DNA from: JAMXLO01 sp963812505
GTDB taxonomy: Bacteria > Pseudomonadota > Alphaproteobacteria > Acetobacterales > Acetobacteraceae
Assembly: GCA_963812505.1 (NCBI GenBank)
Contig: CAWEVM010000010.1
Coordinates: 106,403 to 170,402, forward strand
Direction: 5' to 3'
DNA: 64,000 nucleotides
The notes beneath the pieces are model-generated. The model did no database searches and had not been told where the DNA came from. It saw only the letters and a list, made by a program, of their open reading frames with translations. Below are positions 18,149-26,931 of this stretch, one piece after another. Each line of letters begins with the position of its first letter. The stretch's first letter is position 1. Both the position numbers and the translations under genes were made by a program.

Positions 18149-19024
18149 CTAAAACGGCGTATCGCCGCACACGGTGATCCGTCGCATGATGCGCGTCTCG
18201 GCCGGATAGTCGTTGATCGCGAAGTGCTGCGTGCAGCGGTTGTCCCAGAACGCCACCGACCCGCTCTCCCAGCGAAACCGGCAGGTGAACTCCGGTCGCG
18301 TCGAGTGCTGCTTCAGGTAGGCAATCAGAGGTTCGCTCTCCTCGTCGGTCATGCCGTCGAAATGCTGCACGTGGCCGCCGATATAGAGCACCTTGCGCCC
18401 GGTCTCGGGATGCGTGCGGACCAGCGGATGCACCGACGTCGTCTGCACGTTGCCGGGATCCTTCACCTTCATGTGCGACATCGCCCGGTCGTAGCGCTGC
18501 GCACGCGACTGGCCGCCGTGCTGCTTGAAGTTGTCGCCGACGCAGACGGTCTGTAGCTGGCCGACCAGCGCCTTCATGCCGTCGGACAGGCTCTCGTAGG
18601 CGAGGTACTGGTTGGTGAACATCGTGTCACCGCCGGCGGACGGCACCTCCAGTGCATACAGGATCGTGCCCATCGCCGGCTGCGGTGAGAACATCTGGTC
18701 GGTGTGCCAGGAGCCACCGAAATTCTTCTTGTCATCGGGCGTCTTGATGATCTCGAGGATCTCCGGATAGTCGGCCATTCCCTGCATGAACGGATGCAGA
18801 TGGATGTCGCCCCAGCGACGCGCAAAGCGAAGCTGCTGCTCGGGCGTCAGCTTCTGGTCGCGGAAGAAGATCACGCAGTTGTCGAGCAGCGCCGCGCGGA
18901 TCTCGGCCAGCACATCCTCGGGCAGATCCCCGGATAGATCGACCCCCAAGACCTCGGCACCGCACGAACCGGCGATCCGTTGGGTCTCGAGGTAGCGATA
19001 CTGCGAATTGCGCGGAGCATTCAT
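18149..19024 (-). CDS. TauD/TfdA family Fe(II)/2-oxoglutarate dioxygenase
   Basis: 291 residues. The ATG follows AAGGAGG by six bases. The iron ligands are visible as WHTDQMF (His and Asp near 107-109) and a distal His in RCTQHFAIND near residue 269, followed by Arg in TRIMRR for 2-oxoglutarate. The family hydroxylates taurine, alkyl sulfates, phenoxyacetates or other small acids; the substrate here is not clear. The nearest relatives by motif are TauD-like rather than clavaminate-like. The stop is convergent with thpR, eight bases away. Confidence 0.88.
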   Translation of the reverse strand: MNAPRNSQYRYLETQRIAGSCGAEVLGVDLSGDLPEDVLAEIRAALLDNCVIFFRDQKLTPEQQLRFARRWGDIHLHPFMQGMADYPEILEIIKTPDDKKNFGGSWHTDQMFSPQPAMGTILYALEVPSAGGDTMFTNQYLAYESLSDGMKALVGQLQTVCVGDNFKQHGGQSRAQRYDRAMSHMKVKDPGNVQTTSVHPLVRTHPETGRKVLYIGGHVQHFDGMTDEESEPLIAYLKQHSTRPEFTCRFRWESGSVAFWDNRCTQHFAINDYPAETRIMRRITVCGDTPF

Positions 19025-19107
19025 GGAAGGCCTCCTTTGCCGAAATGATGCACTGGAAGCCGACGCGGGTGAAGGGCCAAGCAGATCAAACCCAGGATCA
19101 ATCCGGC

Positions 19108-19686
19108 TTATGAGCCCGAGCTCGGGATGTCGGCCGCGCGCTGGACGATGCCCTGACCGCGCCGGTAGAGCGGGACCATTCGATCCGCATTCAGCGCGCT
19201 TGGCCAGAACACGAAATCCTCATGCTGCTGGAGGAACGCTTCCGCTCCACAACCCGGCACCTCGCAGGCGCGATTGCCCTTGGGGCACTGCGCGAAATTA
19301 CACAGGCGCCCGAGAAAGCGATCGGTGCCTGGCGCAAGAATGAAGATGCCCACTTCGTGGTTCGCCACGCCCATGCCCAGCTTTTCGAAGGTGCGATTCG
19401 CCGTGACATTGCGCGCGCGGTTCAACTCGCGCAGCCGATCCAGGCGGCTGAGCCAAACCGCCAAATCGACATCCTTGCATTCATGCCAGGTCTCGTCTCG
19501 TCGCCAAAAGCGGGGCACCTCCTTCCACAACGGGCGGGCGACGGAGCCGATCAATGCGACCGCCTCGACTTCTGCAAATCGCACAAGTGCGGCGGTCACC
19601 AGGTCGGCGGCCGCACGGAACCGTGCCTGGCGCGCCAACATCTCCCGATCTGTCGCATCGATCTGTCTTTGCGTGAGGCGAGGCAT
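19108..19686 (-). CDS. Nucleotidyltransferase-like protein of unknown function
   Basis: 192 residues. The start overlaps the stop of the upstream acetyltransferase (TAATG). Residues around 38-75 (ALIGSVARPL ... CKDVDLAVWL) have the G-S and D-x-D arrangement of the polymerase-beta-like nucleotidyltransferase fold. Four Cys in the second half (CNFAQCPKGNRACEVPGC) could bind a metal. I do not recognise the family more precisely. It is the third gene of a minus-strand run after the PhaB-like reductase and the acetyltransferase. Confidence 0.6.
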   Translation of the reverse strand: MPRLTQRQIDATDREMLARQARFRAAADLVTAALVRFAEVEAVALIGSVARPLWKEVPRFWRRDETWHECKDVDLAVWLSRLDRLRELNRARNVTANRTFEKLGMGVANHEVGIFILAPGTDRFLGRLCNFAQCPKGNRACEVPGCGAEAFLQQHEDFVFWPSALNADRMVPLYRRGQGIVQRAADIPSSGS

Positions 19687-20205
19687 TACGGCAGCCGATA
19701 AAGCACGTGCCGGCACAGGGGATGACCCGTAGCATAGTTCGGATGATCGAATTCGATGGACCGCGTCATGCCGAGCCGCTCCATGACCCGTAGTGAGGCG
19801 TGGTTGTCCGGCACGGTCATTGCGACGATCGCCTTCAGCCCGACCCGCCCGAACCCGTCGTCGATCGCCGCGCGCGCCGCCTCGGTCGCGTAGCCGCGTC
19901 CCCAGTACCGTACGGTGGAGGCGCCATGCGACCTCGACCGCCGGCCTGAAGGAAGCCTCGAACCTGACATAGGAAAGGCCGACCGCACCCACGAACGGCG
20001 CGACGCCGGGCGCTTCGACCGCCCACTTGCAGAATCCATGCGCGGCCAGATGCGCTTCCGCACGCCGCGCATATGCATCACTTTCATCGCGACTGAGCGC
20101 GCCGCCCAACAACCGCATCACGATGGGATCGGCATTCTGCTCGGAGAACGGCAACAGATCGCTGTCGCGCCAGGGTCGCAGGATCAGGCGCTCAGTGGCG
20201 ATCAC
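19686..20205 (-). pseudogene. GNAT family N-acetyltransferase with a frameshift
   Basis: The start (GTG at 20205, ten bases after the reductase stop) gives TERLILRPWRDSDLLPF, a RimJ/RimL-type GNAT N-terminus, up to about VEVAWRLH near 19915. The acetyl-CoA binding part (YWGRGYATEAA, then DNHASLRVMERLGM, to the final YRLP) continues in a different frame. One extra base within cgtacgg near 19910-19917 explains the break. The rest of the sequence is intact, so this is either a recent mutation or a sequencing error. The 3' end overlaps the nucleotidyltransferase-like gene. Confidence 0.75.
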
Positions 20206-20214
20206 GGCGACGCC

Positions 20215-20937
20215 TCAGTACATGTGCTGCCCGCCATTGATCGACAGCGTCGAACCGGTGATGAACTCCGCCTCGTCCGCCGTCAGGAATGCCACCCCGC
20301 GGGCAATATCCACCGCATGGCCCAGCCGCCCCACCGGAATTCGGGCGACGATCTTTTCCAGCACGTCGTGCGGCACGGCGCGAACCATGTCTGTATCCAC
20401 ATAACCCGGCGCGATTGCGTTCACCGTGATGCCGAAGCGCGCGCCTTCCTGCGCCAAGGCCTTGGTGAACCCATGGATGCCCGACTTGGCGGCGGCATAG
20501 TTCACCTGACCGTACTGCCCGGCCTGACCATTGATGCTGCCGACATTGACGATGCGGCCAAACCCACGCTCCCGCATGCCAGGAAACGTCAGCTTGCAGA
20601 GGTTGAAGCAGGCACCGAGGTTGGTATCGATCACCGCTTCCCACATGTCACGCGACATGCGCTGCAGCGTGGCATCACGGGTGATGCCGGCATTGTTCAC
20701 CAAAACCTCGATCGGCCCTACCTCTGTCGTGATCTGCTCGATCGCCTGCTGGCATGCCTCGAAGTTGCCGACATCGAAGCGGGCCACGCGGATGCCGTGT
20801 TGTTCATGAAATGCGGCAGCCGCCGTCTCGTTGCCGGCATAATTGGCGATCACGAGACGGCCCTGGTCCTTCAGAACGGTGCTGATGGCGGCACCTATGC
20901 CCCGTGTTCCGCCTGTCACCAATGCGACCCGTGCCAT
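20215..20937 (-). CDS. phaB: Acetoacetyl-CoA reductase (PhaB) / SDR family
   Basis: 240 residues, ATG preceded by GGGAGGAA. Rossmann motif TGGTRGIG near residue 8, NNAG near 86, catalytic Ser in VGSINGQ and YAAAK, with the GQYGQVNYAAAKSG signature typical of PhaB, and the C-terminal STLSINGGQHMY. PhaB reduces acetoacetyl-CoA to (R)-3-hydroxybutyryl-CoA with NADPH for polyhydroxybutyrate synthesis. FabG is the alternative, but the SINGQ.GQ.GQ.NY context and the ending favour PhaB. No PhaA or PhaC lies in the window. First gene of a minus-strand run. Confidence 0.85.
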   Translation of the reverse strand: MARVALVTGGTRGIGAAISTVLKDQGRLVIANYAGNETAAAAFHEQHGIRVARFDVGNFEACQQAIEQITTEVGPIEVLVNNAGITRDATLQRMSRDMWEAVIDTNLGACFNLCKLTFPGMRERGFGRIVNVGSINGQAGQYGQVNYAAAKSGIHGFTKALAQEGARFGITVNAIAPGYVDTDMVRAVPHDVLEKIVARIPVGRLGHAVDIARGVAFLTADEAEFITGSTLSINGGQHMY

Positions 20938-21006
20938 CGGTTCCTCCCTGTCGGTGTTTGAATTGCCTGATCCTAACACCACAGGGAAGAACCGAAAGCG
21001 CGCGGC

Positions 21007-21384
21007 TCAGGATTTCTTGCCGCACCACGCCTCGATCCGGTAGCCGTCCGGATCGACCGCGAACGCGGCGTAATAATTCGGTCCGTAATCCGCGCGCAGA
21101 CCGGGCTTGCCATTGTCAGTCCCGCCAGCCTTCAGGGCCGCCCTGTGGAAGGCATCGACCGACGCACGATCCGGCGCGACGAAGCAGATGTGCAGACCCG
21201 ACCGGTCATCGGCCGGCACCGGATGCTCAGTCCCATTCACCCAGAATTCCGCCGCCTTGGCGCCATAGCCCAGCGAACCCTCGCCGGAACTGAGACAGTT
21301 GTAGCCGAGAGGCTTGAGTGCGGCGTCGTAGAAGCGGCGGGCACGGGCGATGTCGCGTGCACCGATGGATACATGGGCGATCAT
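21007..21384 (-). CDS. VOC (glyoxalase/bleomycin resistance) family protein
   Basis: 125 residues. MIAHVSIGARDIARARRFYD is the typical first beta-alpha unit with the metal-ligand His, and YYAAFAVDPDGYRIEAWC the last strand with the Asp-Pro-Asp-Gly turn and Glu ligand. Soluble metal-dependent lyase, dioxygenase or binding protein; substrate unknown. It is divergent from a CGNR protein, with two matching inverted-repeat sites between them, suggesting shared regulation. Confidence 0.85.
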   Translation of the reverse strand: MIAHVSIGARDIARARRFYDAALKPLGYNCLSSGEGSLGYGAKAAEFWVNGTEHPVPADDRSGLHICFVAPDRASVDAFHRAALKAGGTDNGKPGLRADYGPNYYAAFAVDPDGYRIEAWCGKKS

Positions 21385-21397
21385 GCGGTTCCTCCTC

Positions 21398-21417
21398 CTA
21401 ACCATCATAGAGGTTAG
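21398..21417. promoter_or_regulatory. Operator candidate 1: CTAACC-N8-GGTTAG
   Basis: A perfect six-base inverted repeat with an eight-base spacer, 14 bases upstream of the VOC start. A near-identical site lies 45 bases further on. Dyad symmetry and duplication suggest a dimeric regulator; the neighbouring CGNR protein is a candidate (inference). Confidence 0.5.
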
Positions 21418-21442
21418 AGGAGGCCCTATCACGGCCGCATTG

Positions 21443-21462
21443 TCAACCCCCTATCCGGTTAG
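21443..21462. promoter_or_regulatory. Operator candidate 2: TCAACC-N8-GGTTAG
   Basis: Same half-sites and spacer length as the site at 21398-21417 with differences in the left arm only. It sits 12 bases upstream of the CGNR gene start. The centre-to-centre distance of the two sites is 45 bases. Confidence 0.5.
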
Positions 21463-21474
21463 GTATCAGATGCC

Positions 21475-22047
21475 ATGGCTAACCGAACCGGCGAGGTGAT
21501 CCCTGCCCCCGACGCTGATCTCTGTCTGAGCTTTGCCAACACACGCTATTGGCGCGGCACTGCGACGCCGACCGACGAACTGGGCAGGCCGGACGATCTG
21601 CTTCGCTGGATAGAGAAGGTCGAGCGCCTTCCGCCGGCGCTGCTGCGCCAGTTCGACCGCGCCACCACCGTGTTCGCTGCGGCGATCGAGCTGCGCGAGG
21701 CGATACACCGCTGCTTCGCTGCAACGGCGGCCGGGCGCACGCCTGATCTGACAGCGCTCAATATTGCGCTGGCCGAAGCGCCCGCACGGAGACGGGTGCG
21801 GCCCGGCGGATGGGAAATCGAGGCACCCGCGGCCACCGCCAGTGTGCTGCTCGCGCCGGTGCTCTGGTCAGCGGCGGACCTGCTGGTCGGCCGGCAGCTT
21901 TTGCGGGTACGGTCATGCGCCAATCCGGCATGCGGTTGGCTGTTCCTTGACGACAGCAAGAGCGGCAACCGGCGTTGGTGCTCGATGAGCGCCTGCGGCA
22001 ACCGCGCGAAGGCCCACCGGCATTATCAGCGGCAGAAGGGGACATAG
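21475..22047 (+). CDS. CGNR zinc-finger / ABATE domain protein, probable regulator
   Basis: 190 residues. The N-terminal ABATE-type domain begins with DLCLSFANTRYWRG; the C-terminal zinc finger has CANPACGWLFLDDSKSGNRRWCSMSACGNRAK in segments, with four Cys and the defining CGNR. The family is thought to be stress-related transcription factors. It is divergent from the VOC gene across a 90-base region with two inverted repeats, and is followed one base after its stop by a methyltransferase gene. Confidence 0.87.
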   Translation: MANRTGEVIPAPDADLCLSFANTRYWRGTATPTDELGRPDDLLRWIEKVERLPPALLRQFDRATTVFAAAIELREAIHRCFAATAAGRTPDLTALNIALAEAPARRRVRPGGWEIEAPAATASVLLAPVLWSAADLLVGRQLLRVRSCANPACGWLFLDDSKSGNRRWCSMSACGNRAKAHRHYQRQKGT

Positions 22048-22048
22048 C

Positions 22049-22846
22049 ATGGCGACACCGGCAATTCGCTTCGAGGACGGAGCGGCCTATGAGCAAGGCA
22101 TGGGGCGTTGGAGCGCGCTCGCCGGCCAGACCTTCCTCGACTGGCTTGCACCGCCGGCCGGCCTGCGATGGTTGGACATCGGCTGCGGCAGCGGCGCCTT
22201 CACCGAGCTGCTGGTGCAGCGCTGCGCACCCTCTGAGACGCAAGGGGTCGATCCGTCCGAAGCGCAGCTCGTGTTCGCACGCAGCCGCCCCGGCGCGCGC
22301 GACGCAACGTTTCATCTGGGCGACGCGATGGCGCTGCCATTCCCCGACGACCGCTTCGATGCCGCGGCGATGGCGCTGGTGATCTTCTTCGTTCCCGAGC
22401 CGGCCAAGTGCGTCGCCGAAATGCTGCGTGTGGTTCGCCCCGGCGGAACGGTCGCGGCGTATGCGTGGGATATGCTGAACGGGGGATTCCCGTTCGAGCC
22501 GATCCGGGTCGAGTTGCGCGCACAAGGCCTGATGCCACCGATGCCGCCAAGCGTCGAGATATCCCGCATGAACGCGCTGCGCGAACTATGGACGGCAGCG
22601 GGGCTCGAGGCGGTCGAGACCCGCGAGATCGCGGCGCAACGCACGTTCGTCGATTTCGAGGAGTTCTGGTCGACGAGTACGGGGACGACGGGAACCATGC
22701 GTCAGCTCCTCGGCACGATGACGCAAGCCGATGCCGAGCGTCTCAAGGAACGCGTGCGCGCAAGCCTCCCCGCTGATCCGCAGGGCCGCATCACCTGTGG
22801 CGCCCGCGCCAACGCGGTCAAGGGACGCGTGCCGACTGGCGCGTAG
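22049..22846 (+). CDS. Class I SAM-dependent methyltransferase
   Basis: 265 residues. SAM-binding motif I is WLDIGCGSGAFTELL near residue 42, with the acidic GVDPSEAQ loop, the DAMALPFPDDRFD motif II and VLRPGG-like RVVRPGGTVAAY. UbiE/Methyltransf_11 type. The substrate cannot be told. One base separates it from the CGNR gene, so they form an operon. The C-terminal GRITCGARANAVKGR is common in this family. Confidence 0.85.
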   Translation: MATPAIRFEDGAAYEQGMGRWSALAGQTFLDWLAPPAGLRWLDIGCGSGAFTELLVQRCAPSETQGVDPSEAQLVFARSRPGARDATFHLGDAMALPFPDDRFDAAAMALVIFFVPEPAKCVAEMLRVVRPGGTVAAYAWDMLNGGFPFEPIRVELRAQGLMPPMPPSVEISRMNALRELWTAAGLEAVETREIAAQRTFVDFEEFWSTSTGTTGTMRQLLGTMTQADAERLKERVRASLPADPQGRITCGARANAVKGRVPTGA

Positions 22847-22946
22847 CCAACCCGCGTCTTGTCATTGCAGCAATGCGACGACACATTCCCAGGCCGCGCT
22901 TGGTGCGATCGTGGAAATGTGGATCCGGGTCACCCTGCTGCCGTGA

Positions 22947-23711
22947 TCATACAACCGGGTCGGGCGCCTGCGGCACGCTGCTCCAGAACTCCGGGTCATG
23001 GCCGAAGAACACGCGCGCGCCGCCGCGTTCCAGCGCTTCGAGCCGCTCAAGCGAAGCCAGCATCGCCGCGCGGTCGTGCACGTGACGCGGCAGGCGGCGC
23101 TCGCGCAGCGTCCGGCAGAAATAGCAGGCATCCGCCGCCAGCACGACATCACCGCTGTCAAGCCGCAGTCGCAGAGACTGGTGTCCTGCCGTGTGCCCAT
23201 GCGTCGGCAGGCACACCACGGAGCCGTCGCCGAATACATCGTGCTCGCCATCAACCAGCCGCAGCGCATGCCCGAGATCGAAATCGCGCGGGTGGTAGCC
23301 GTGCCGCGCGGCCGTGTCGGGGTCCATGCCGGCATCCCACTCGCGGCGCTGCACCACCATCGTCGCGTTGGGGATCAGCGCATTGCCGCCCACGTGGTCG
23401 AAGTGGAAATGCGAGTTGATGAGCAGGTCGATCCTGCCGGGATCTCGGCCCATCGCCGTGAGCCGCGCGCTCACCTCCTGGCCAGGCGCGAAGGCGATGT
23501 GGAACAATTCGGCGAGCCGTGTGCCGAGCCGCATCGCGGGATCGTGCTGGCAATCGGGATGCAGGCCTGTGTCGAACAGCGCACGGCCTTTGGGATGCTC
23601 GATGAGATAGACCGGGATCGGCAGCGTGATGTCGCCCTCGCCGCCCTCCATCAGGCGTCCGAATTCGCCGGTCACCGTGCCGCAGGTGAAGGCGTAGAGT
23701 TTTACGCTCAT
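22947..23711 (-). CDS. Metallo-beta-lactamase fold hydrolase, N-acyl homoserine lactonase-like
   Basis: 254 residues. NSHFHFDHVGGN near residue 99 supplies the HxHxDH zinc motif; THGHTAGHQ, ADACYF and FFGHDPE give the remaining ligands. The opening MSVKLYAFTCGTV and the IPVYLIEHPKG.ALFDTG segment resemble the AiiA/AttM lactonase group, including the conserved Tyr region. It would open a lactone ring, possibly of acyl-homoserine lactones, but related enzymes act on other lactones. Stands alone on the minus strand. Confidence 0.8.
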   Translation of the reverse strand: MSVKLYAFTCGTVTGEFGRLMEGGEGDITLPIPVYLIEHPKGRALFDTGLHPDCQHDPAMRLGTRLAELFHIAFAPGQEVSARLTAMGRDPGRIDLLINSHFHFDHVGGNALIPNATMVVQRREWDAGMDPDTAARHGYHPRDFDLGHALRLVDGEHDVFGDGSVVCLPTHGHTAGHQSLRLRLDSGDVVLAADACYFCRTLRERRLPRHVHDRAAMLASLERLEALERGGARVFFGHDPEFWSSVPQAPDPVV

Positions 23712-23793
23712 CGCGGTCGCGGCTCCCTTGTTGCGCCCGAATGGTCCGGTGATGCAGGCCAGGCTCGCCGGGCGACGGCATCTGCGGCCATCG

Positions 23794-25122
23794 TCATTTG
23801 CCCTCGTCTAAAGGCTTGGGCAACACCGATCTCTCGCACAGCCAATCGATGACCAACTTCGGAACGATGAGGCCGAAACTGATCGCCAGGGTGATCGTAA
23901 CGGCGGTCATCCCGTCAGCGACGGTCGCACTGATCAGCGCCAACGTCGTATGCGAGCCGTCGGCGAGTTGCAGAAGTCCACTCGCTGCCCTGAACAGGAA
24001 GACACCCGGAATCATGGACACGACGGAGGCAAAGCCGATGGCCGCAAACGGCATGTGCCAACGGCGCGCGACGGGTGTCAATATCGTTCCGACGACCAGG
24101 CTGGCGGCGAGGGCGCCGGTCGCAGCACCGACACCCGCCACAGTCAGCATGCCCCACCGGAATGCATGGGCCAGCATGCCGACCGCAACCGGCCAACCGA
24201 GCATATACGAGGGCGTGGAAAAGAAGACACTGTAGGCCGCAACCGCAACACCGGCGGCGATGACATCCTGCCACAAGGGCACGACCCTGCCGGCCTGATC
24301 AACCGGCAGGGAGACGCCGAGGAGTGCCAGACCGAGCAGCAGTCCAGTCGAGATTGCCAGGACGACGAGGGACGCGAAGATCAGGCGGGCCGCACCAAGG
24401 TGCACGCGGCCCGCGATGAGGTCCAATGCACCGTTGAGCACATGCGGCCCTGGCACCAGGATCATGCATGGACACACCGCGACAAGACGCAGTGTAGAGC
24501 TCAGTTCGAACCGAACCGCCACCGCTCCGACGATGCCGGCGAGCAGCGCTGCGCAGAACGGCTGCAGGAAAAGATTTGTGCTGTACCGCGCCACGGCGCG
24601 GCGGAGCACAGCGCCGGCCGCCGCGCTTACGGCTATCAGCGCCGCCGCTGCCAGATATTCGACGCCAAAGATCACCGCGAGCGCCGTGGCACCGGCCGCG
24701 GCCGCGAGCGTGAACAACCATGTGGGCGCCGGTGGTGCCTGCGAGATCGCTGCGATCCTCGCCACTGCACCATCCGGCGCAAGTCGCCCGGCACCGAGTT
24801 CGCCAATTGCGCGCGTGGTGGAGACCACGCGATCCATGTCCACCCCGACGGGTTCGGCTGTCACGGCGGATATCAGTCGCGCGTCAGGCTCCTCGGTCCG
24901 AAGTTCCAGCTCGCCCCAGCGCGGCATGATGCTGGCGCGCAAGGCAAGGCTTTCGCCCAGATGCTCGCCCGCGGCCAACACCTGGTCCGTGGCCTGCCCG
25001 TTGACGTAGAGAACTCGAACGAAGGCGAGGATGAGATTGGCCCGATCCTCCGGCGTCATATTACCCTGCTCGTGCCGCAACGTGTCCGGATCGACCGCCA
25101 TCGCAGAACTGGCCACGCTCAT
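23794..25122 (-). CDS. ThrE-family threonine/serine exporter
   Basis: 442 residues. A soluble N-terminal domain of about 130 residues is followed by about ten hydrophobic helices; the two ThrE domains are fused as in the actinobacterial protein. The motif CPCMILVPGPHVLNG in the first membrane domain and SMIPGVFLFRAASG in the second are family hallmarks. Inner-membrane exporter of small neutral amino acids (family knowledge). Its start lies nine bases after the fumarase stop on the same strand, so it is probably co-transcribed with fumC. Confidence 0.87.
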   Translation of the reverse strand: MSVASSAMAVDPDTLRHEQGNMTPEDRANLILAFVRVLYVNGQATDQVLAAGEHLGESLALRASIMPRWGELELRTEEPDARLISAVTAEPVGVDMDRVVSTTRAIGELGAGRLAPDGAVARIAAISQAPPAPTWLFTLAAAAGATALAVIFGVEYLAAAALIAVSAAAGAVLRRAVARYSTNLFLQPFCAALLAGIVGAVAVRFELSSTLRLVAVCPCMILVPGPHVLNGALDLIAGRVHLGAARLIFASLVVLAISTGLLLGLALLGVSLPVDQAGRVVPLWQDVIAAGVAVAAYSVFFSTPSYMLGWPVAVGMLAHAFRWGMLTVAGVGAATGALAASLVVGTILTPVARRWHMPFAAIGFASVVSMIPGVFLFRAASGLLQLADGSHTTLALISATVADGMTAVTITLAISFGLIVPKLVIDWLCERSVLPKPLDEGK

Positions 25123-25131
25123 TGCCGCGCG

Positions 25132-26535
25132 TTAAGCGCCGGTCGCCACATATGGCTGCACCATCTTTTTAGGATCGACGACGCGATCGAATTCAGCCTC
25201 GTTGACGCCCAGTTGCAACGCCGCGTCCTTGAGGGTGAGATCGTTGTCCATGGCGTGATGGGCTATCTTCGACGCCTTGTCATAGCCGATGACGGGCGCG
25301 AGCGCCGTCACCAGCATCAGCGAGCGCTCCACGTACTCGTTGATCTTCTTGAGATTTGGCTTTGTGCCCTCGACCAGGAACTTGCGGAAGTTCACACAGC
25401 CATCGGTCATGATCGTGATGGAATGCGTGATGTTGAAGATGATCAGCGGCTTGTAGACGTTCATTTCGAGATAGCCGCCGGCACCGCCGAAGCCCACCGC
25501 GACGTCGTTGGCCATCACCTGCGCGGCAATCATGGTAAGTGCTTCGCACTGGGTTGGATTGACCTTGCCCGGCATGATCGAGGAGCCAGGTTCATTCTCC
25601 GGAATCACCAGCTCCGCAAATCCCGCGCGCGGTCCGCACGACATCAGGCGGATGTCATTGCCGATCTTGTACAGCGACACCGCCAGCGTACGCAGCGTGC
25701 CGGACAACTGGACCAGTGCGTCGTGGGCGCCCTGTACCGCGAATTTGTTGGGCGCGGTCACGAATGGCAGGTCCGTGAACCTGGCGATCTCGGCGGCGGC
25801 GCCCTCGGCAAAGCCAGGTGCCGAGTTTATGCCTGTTCCAACCGCCGTACCGCCCAGGGCCAGCCGATACACGCCCAGCAACGCAGATTCGATCCGCGCC
25901 AGATCGTCCGCGAGCATCCCCGCATAGCCTGACCATTCCTGGCCCAATGTCAGCGGCGTGGCGTCCTGCATATGGGTCCGCCCGATCTTGACGATGTCGC
26001 TCCACGCCTGCGCCTTGGCATCGATTGCATCGTGCAGGGCAGCGACCGCAGGAACCAGGCGCTGCTTCACGTTGACTGCCGCCGCAATGTACATCGCCGA
26101 CGGGAAGGAGTCGTTGGACGACTGCGCCATGTTGACATGATCGTTGGGGTGAACCGGCGCCTTGCTCCCGAGCGGCGTCCCCGCAATTTGGCAGCACCGA
26201 TTGGAGATCACTTCGTTGACGTTCATGTTGAACTGGGTGCCGCTGCCCGTCATCCACACGTGCAAAGGGAACATGTCATGATGCTGTCCGGCGAGGATTT
26301 CATCGCAAACCTGCACGATCAACTTGTAACGCTGATCGTCGAGCCGCTTGCCGGCGTGATTCGCCGCAGCGGCGGCCTTCTTCAAGGTGGCATATGCGGT
26401 GATCATTTCGCGTGGAATGAGATCTCTGCCGATGCTGAAGTGCTGGAGCGAGCGCTGGGTTTGAGCGCCCCACAGCTTGTCCGCCGGTACTTCAACCACC
26501 CCGAGGCTGTCTTGTTCCGCTCGCATGTCGACCAT
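25132..26535 (-). CDS. fumC: Class II fumarate hydratase
   Basis: 467 residues starting at an ATG with GGAG seven bases upstream. The signature GSSIMPGKVNPTQCE and the segments TGSGTQFNMNVNEV and GRTHMQDATPLTLGQ make this fumarase C rather than aspartase or argininosuccinate lyase. It interconverts fumarate and malate in the TCA cycle, is a cytoplasmic homotetramer, and needs no iron-sulfur cluster. The gene heads an apparent two-gene unit with the ThrE-like exporter. Confidence 0.95.
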   Translation of the reverse strand: MVDMRAEQDSLGVVEVPADKLWGAQTQRSLQHFSIGRDLIPREMITAYATLKKAAAAANHAGKRLDDQRYKLIVQVCDEILAGQHHDMFPLHVWMTGSGTQFNMNVNEVISNRCCQIAGTPLGSKAPVHPNDHVNMAQSSNDSFPSAMYIAAAVNVKQRLVPAVAALHDAIDAKAQAWSDIVKIGRTHMQDATPLTLGQEWSGYAGMLADDLARIESALLGVYRLALGGTAVGTGINSAPGFAEGAAAEIARFTDLPFVTAPNKFAVQGAHDALVQLSGTLRTLAVSLYKIGNDIRLMSCGPRAGFAELVIPENEPGSSIMPGKVNPTQCEALTMIAAQVMANDVAVGFGGAGGYLEMNVYKPLIIFNITHSITIMTDGCVNFRKFLVEGTKPNLKKINEYVERSLMLVTALAPVIGYDKASKIAHHAMDNDLTLKDAALQLGVNEAEFDRVVDPKKMVQPYVATGA

Positions 26536-26931
26536 GGGACTTCTCCAGAGTTCAGTTCGGCTTCCGCCCGGTTGGACCAAACACCGGACCAGCAGGCATC
26601 GAGGATCGTCGGGGACGACACCCCGCCGACCTGGTCCACTAGTTCGGCCATCTTGGCTGCCAATGCAACAATTCCGCAGCAGCCCGGTCTCACGGAATTT
26701 CGCCGGCATATCGCGCCGGCACTTGATCCATCATGGATCCGCAACGCACCTTCAGGTGTCGGTGGCGCGTAAAGATGTCCTGGTCATGTGGCGCGTGGGT
26801 GGTCCGGCAGCTTGTATCCTCGATCAGGGTTTTCCGGCTCGGCTGGCGTTTTTTTCCGCCCCCTCCTGATACGGTGTGTCGCACGCAGCTGCGGTCACTA
26901 ACGGCCGAGGCTGTGTGGGAGCCGCGTGCTT
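26536..26931. other. Intergenic region without a recognisable gene
   Basis: About 400 bases between the fumC start and the stop of the TPR gene. It must contain the fumC promoter. A T-rich stretch near 26850 reads as plus strand. Open frames here are short and have no recognisable protein. Confidence 0.5.

Noticed and set aside
24000..25932. 660-residue plus-strand frame across the ThrE and fumC genes
   Set aside because: It crosses two recognised genes on the opposite strand and shows no family motif.
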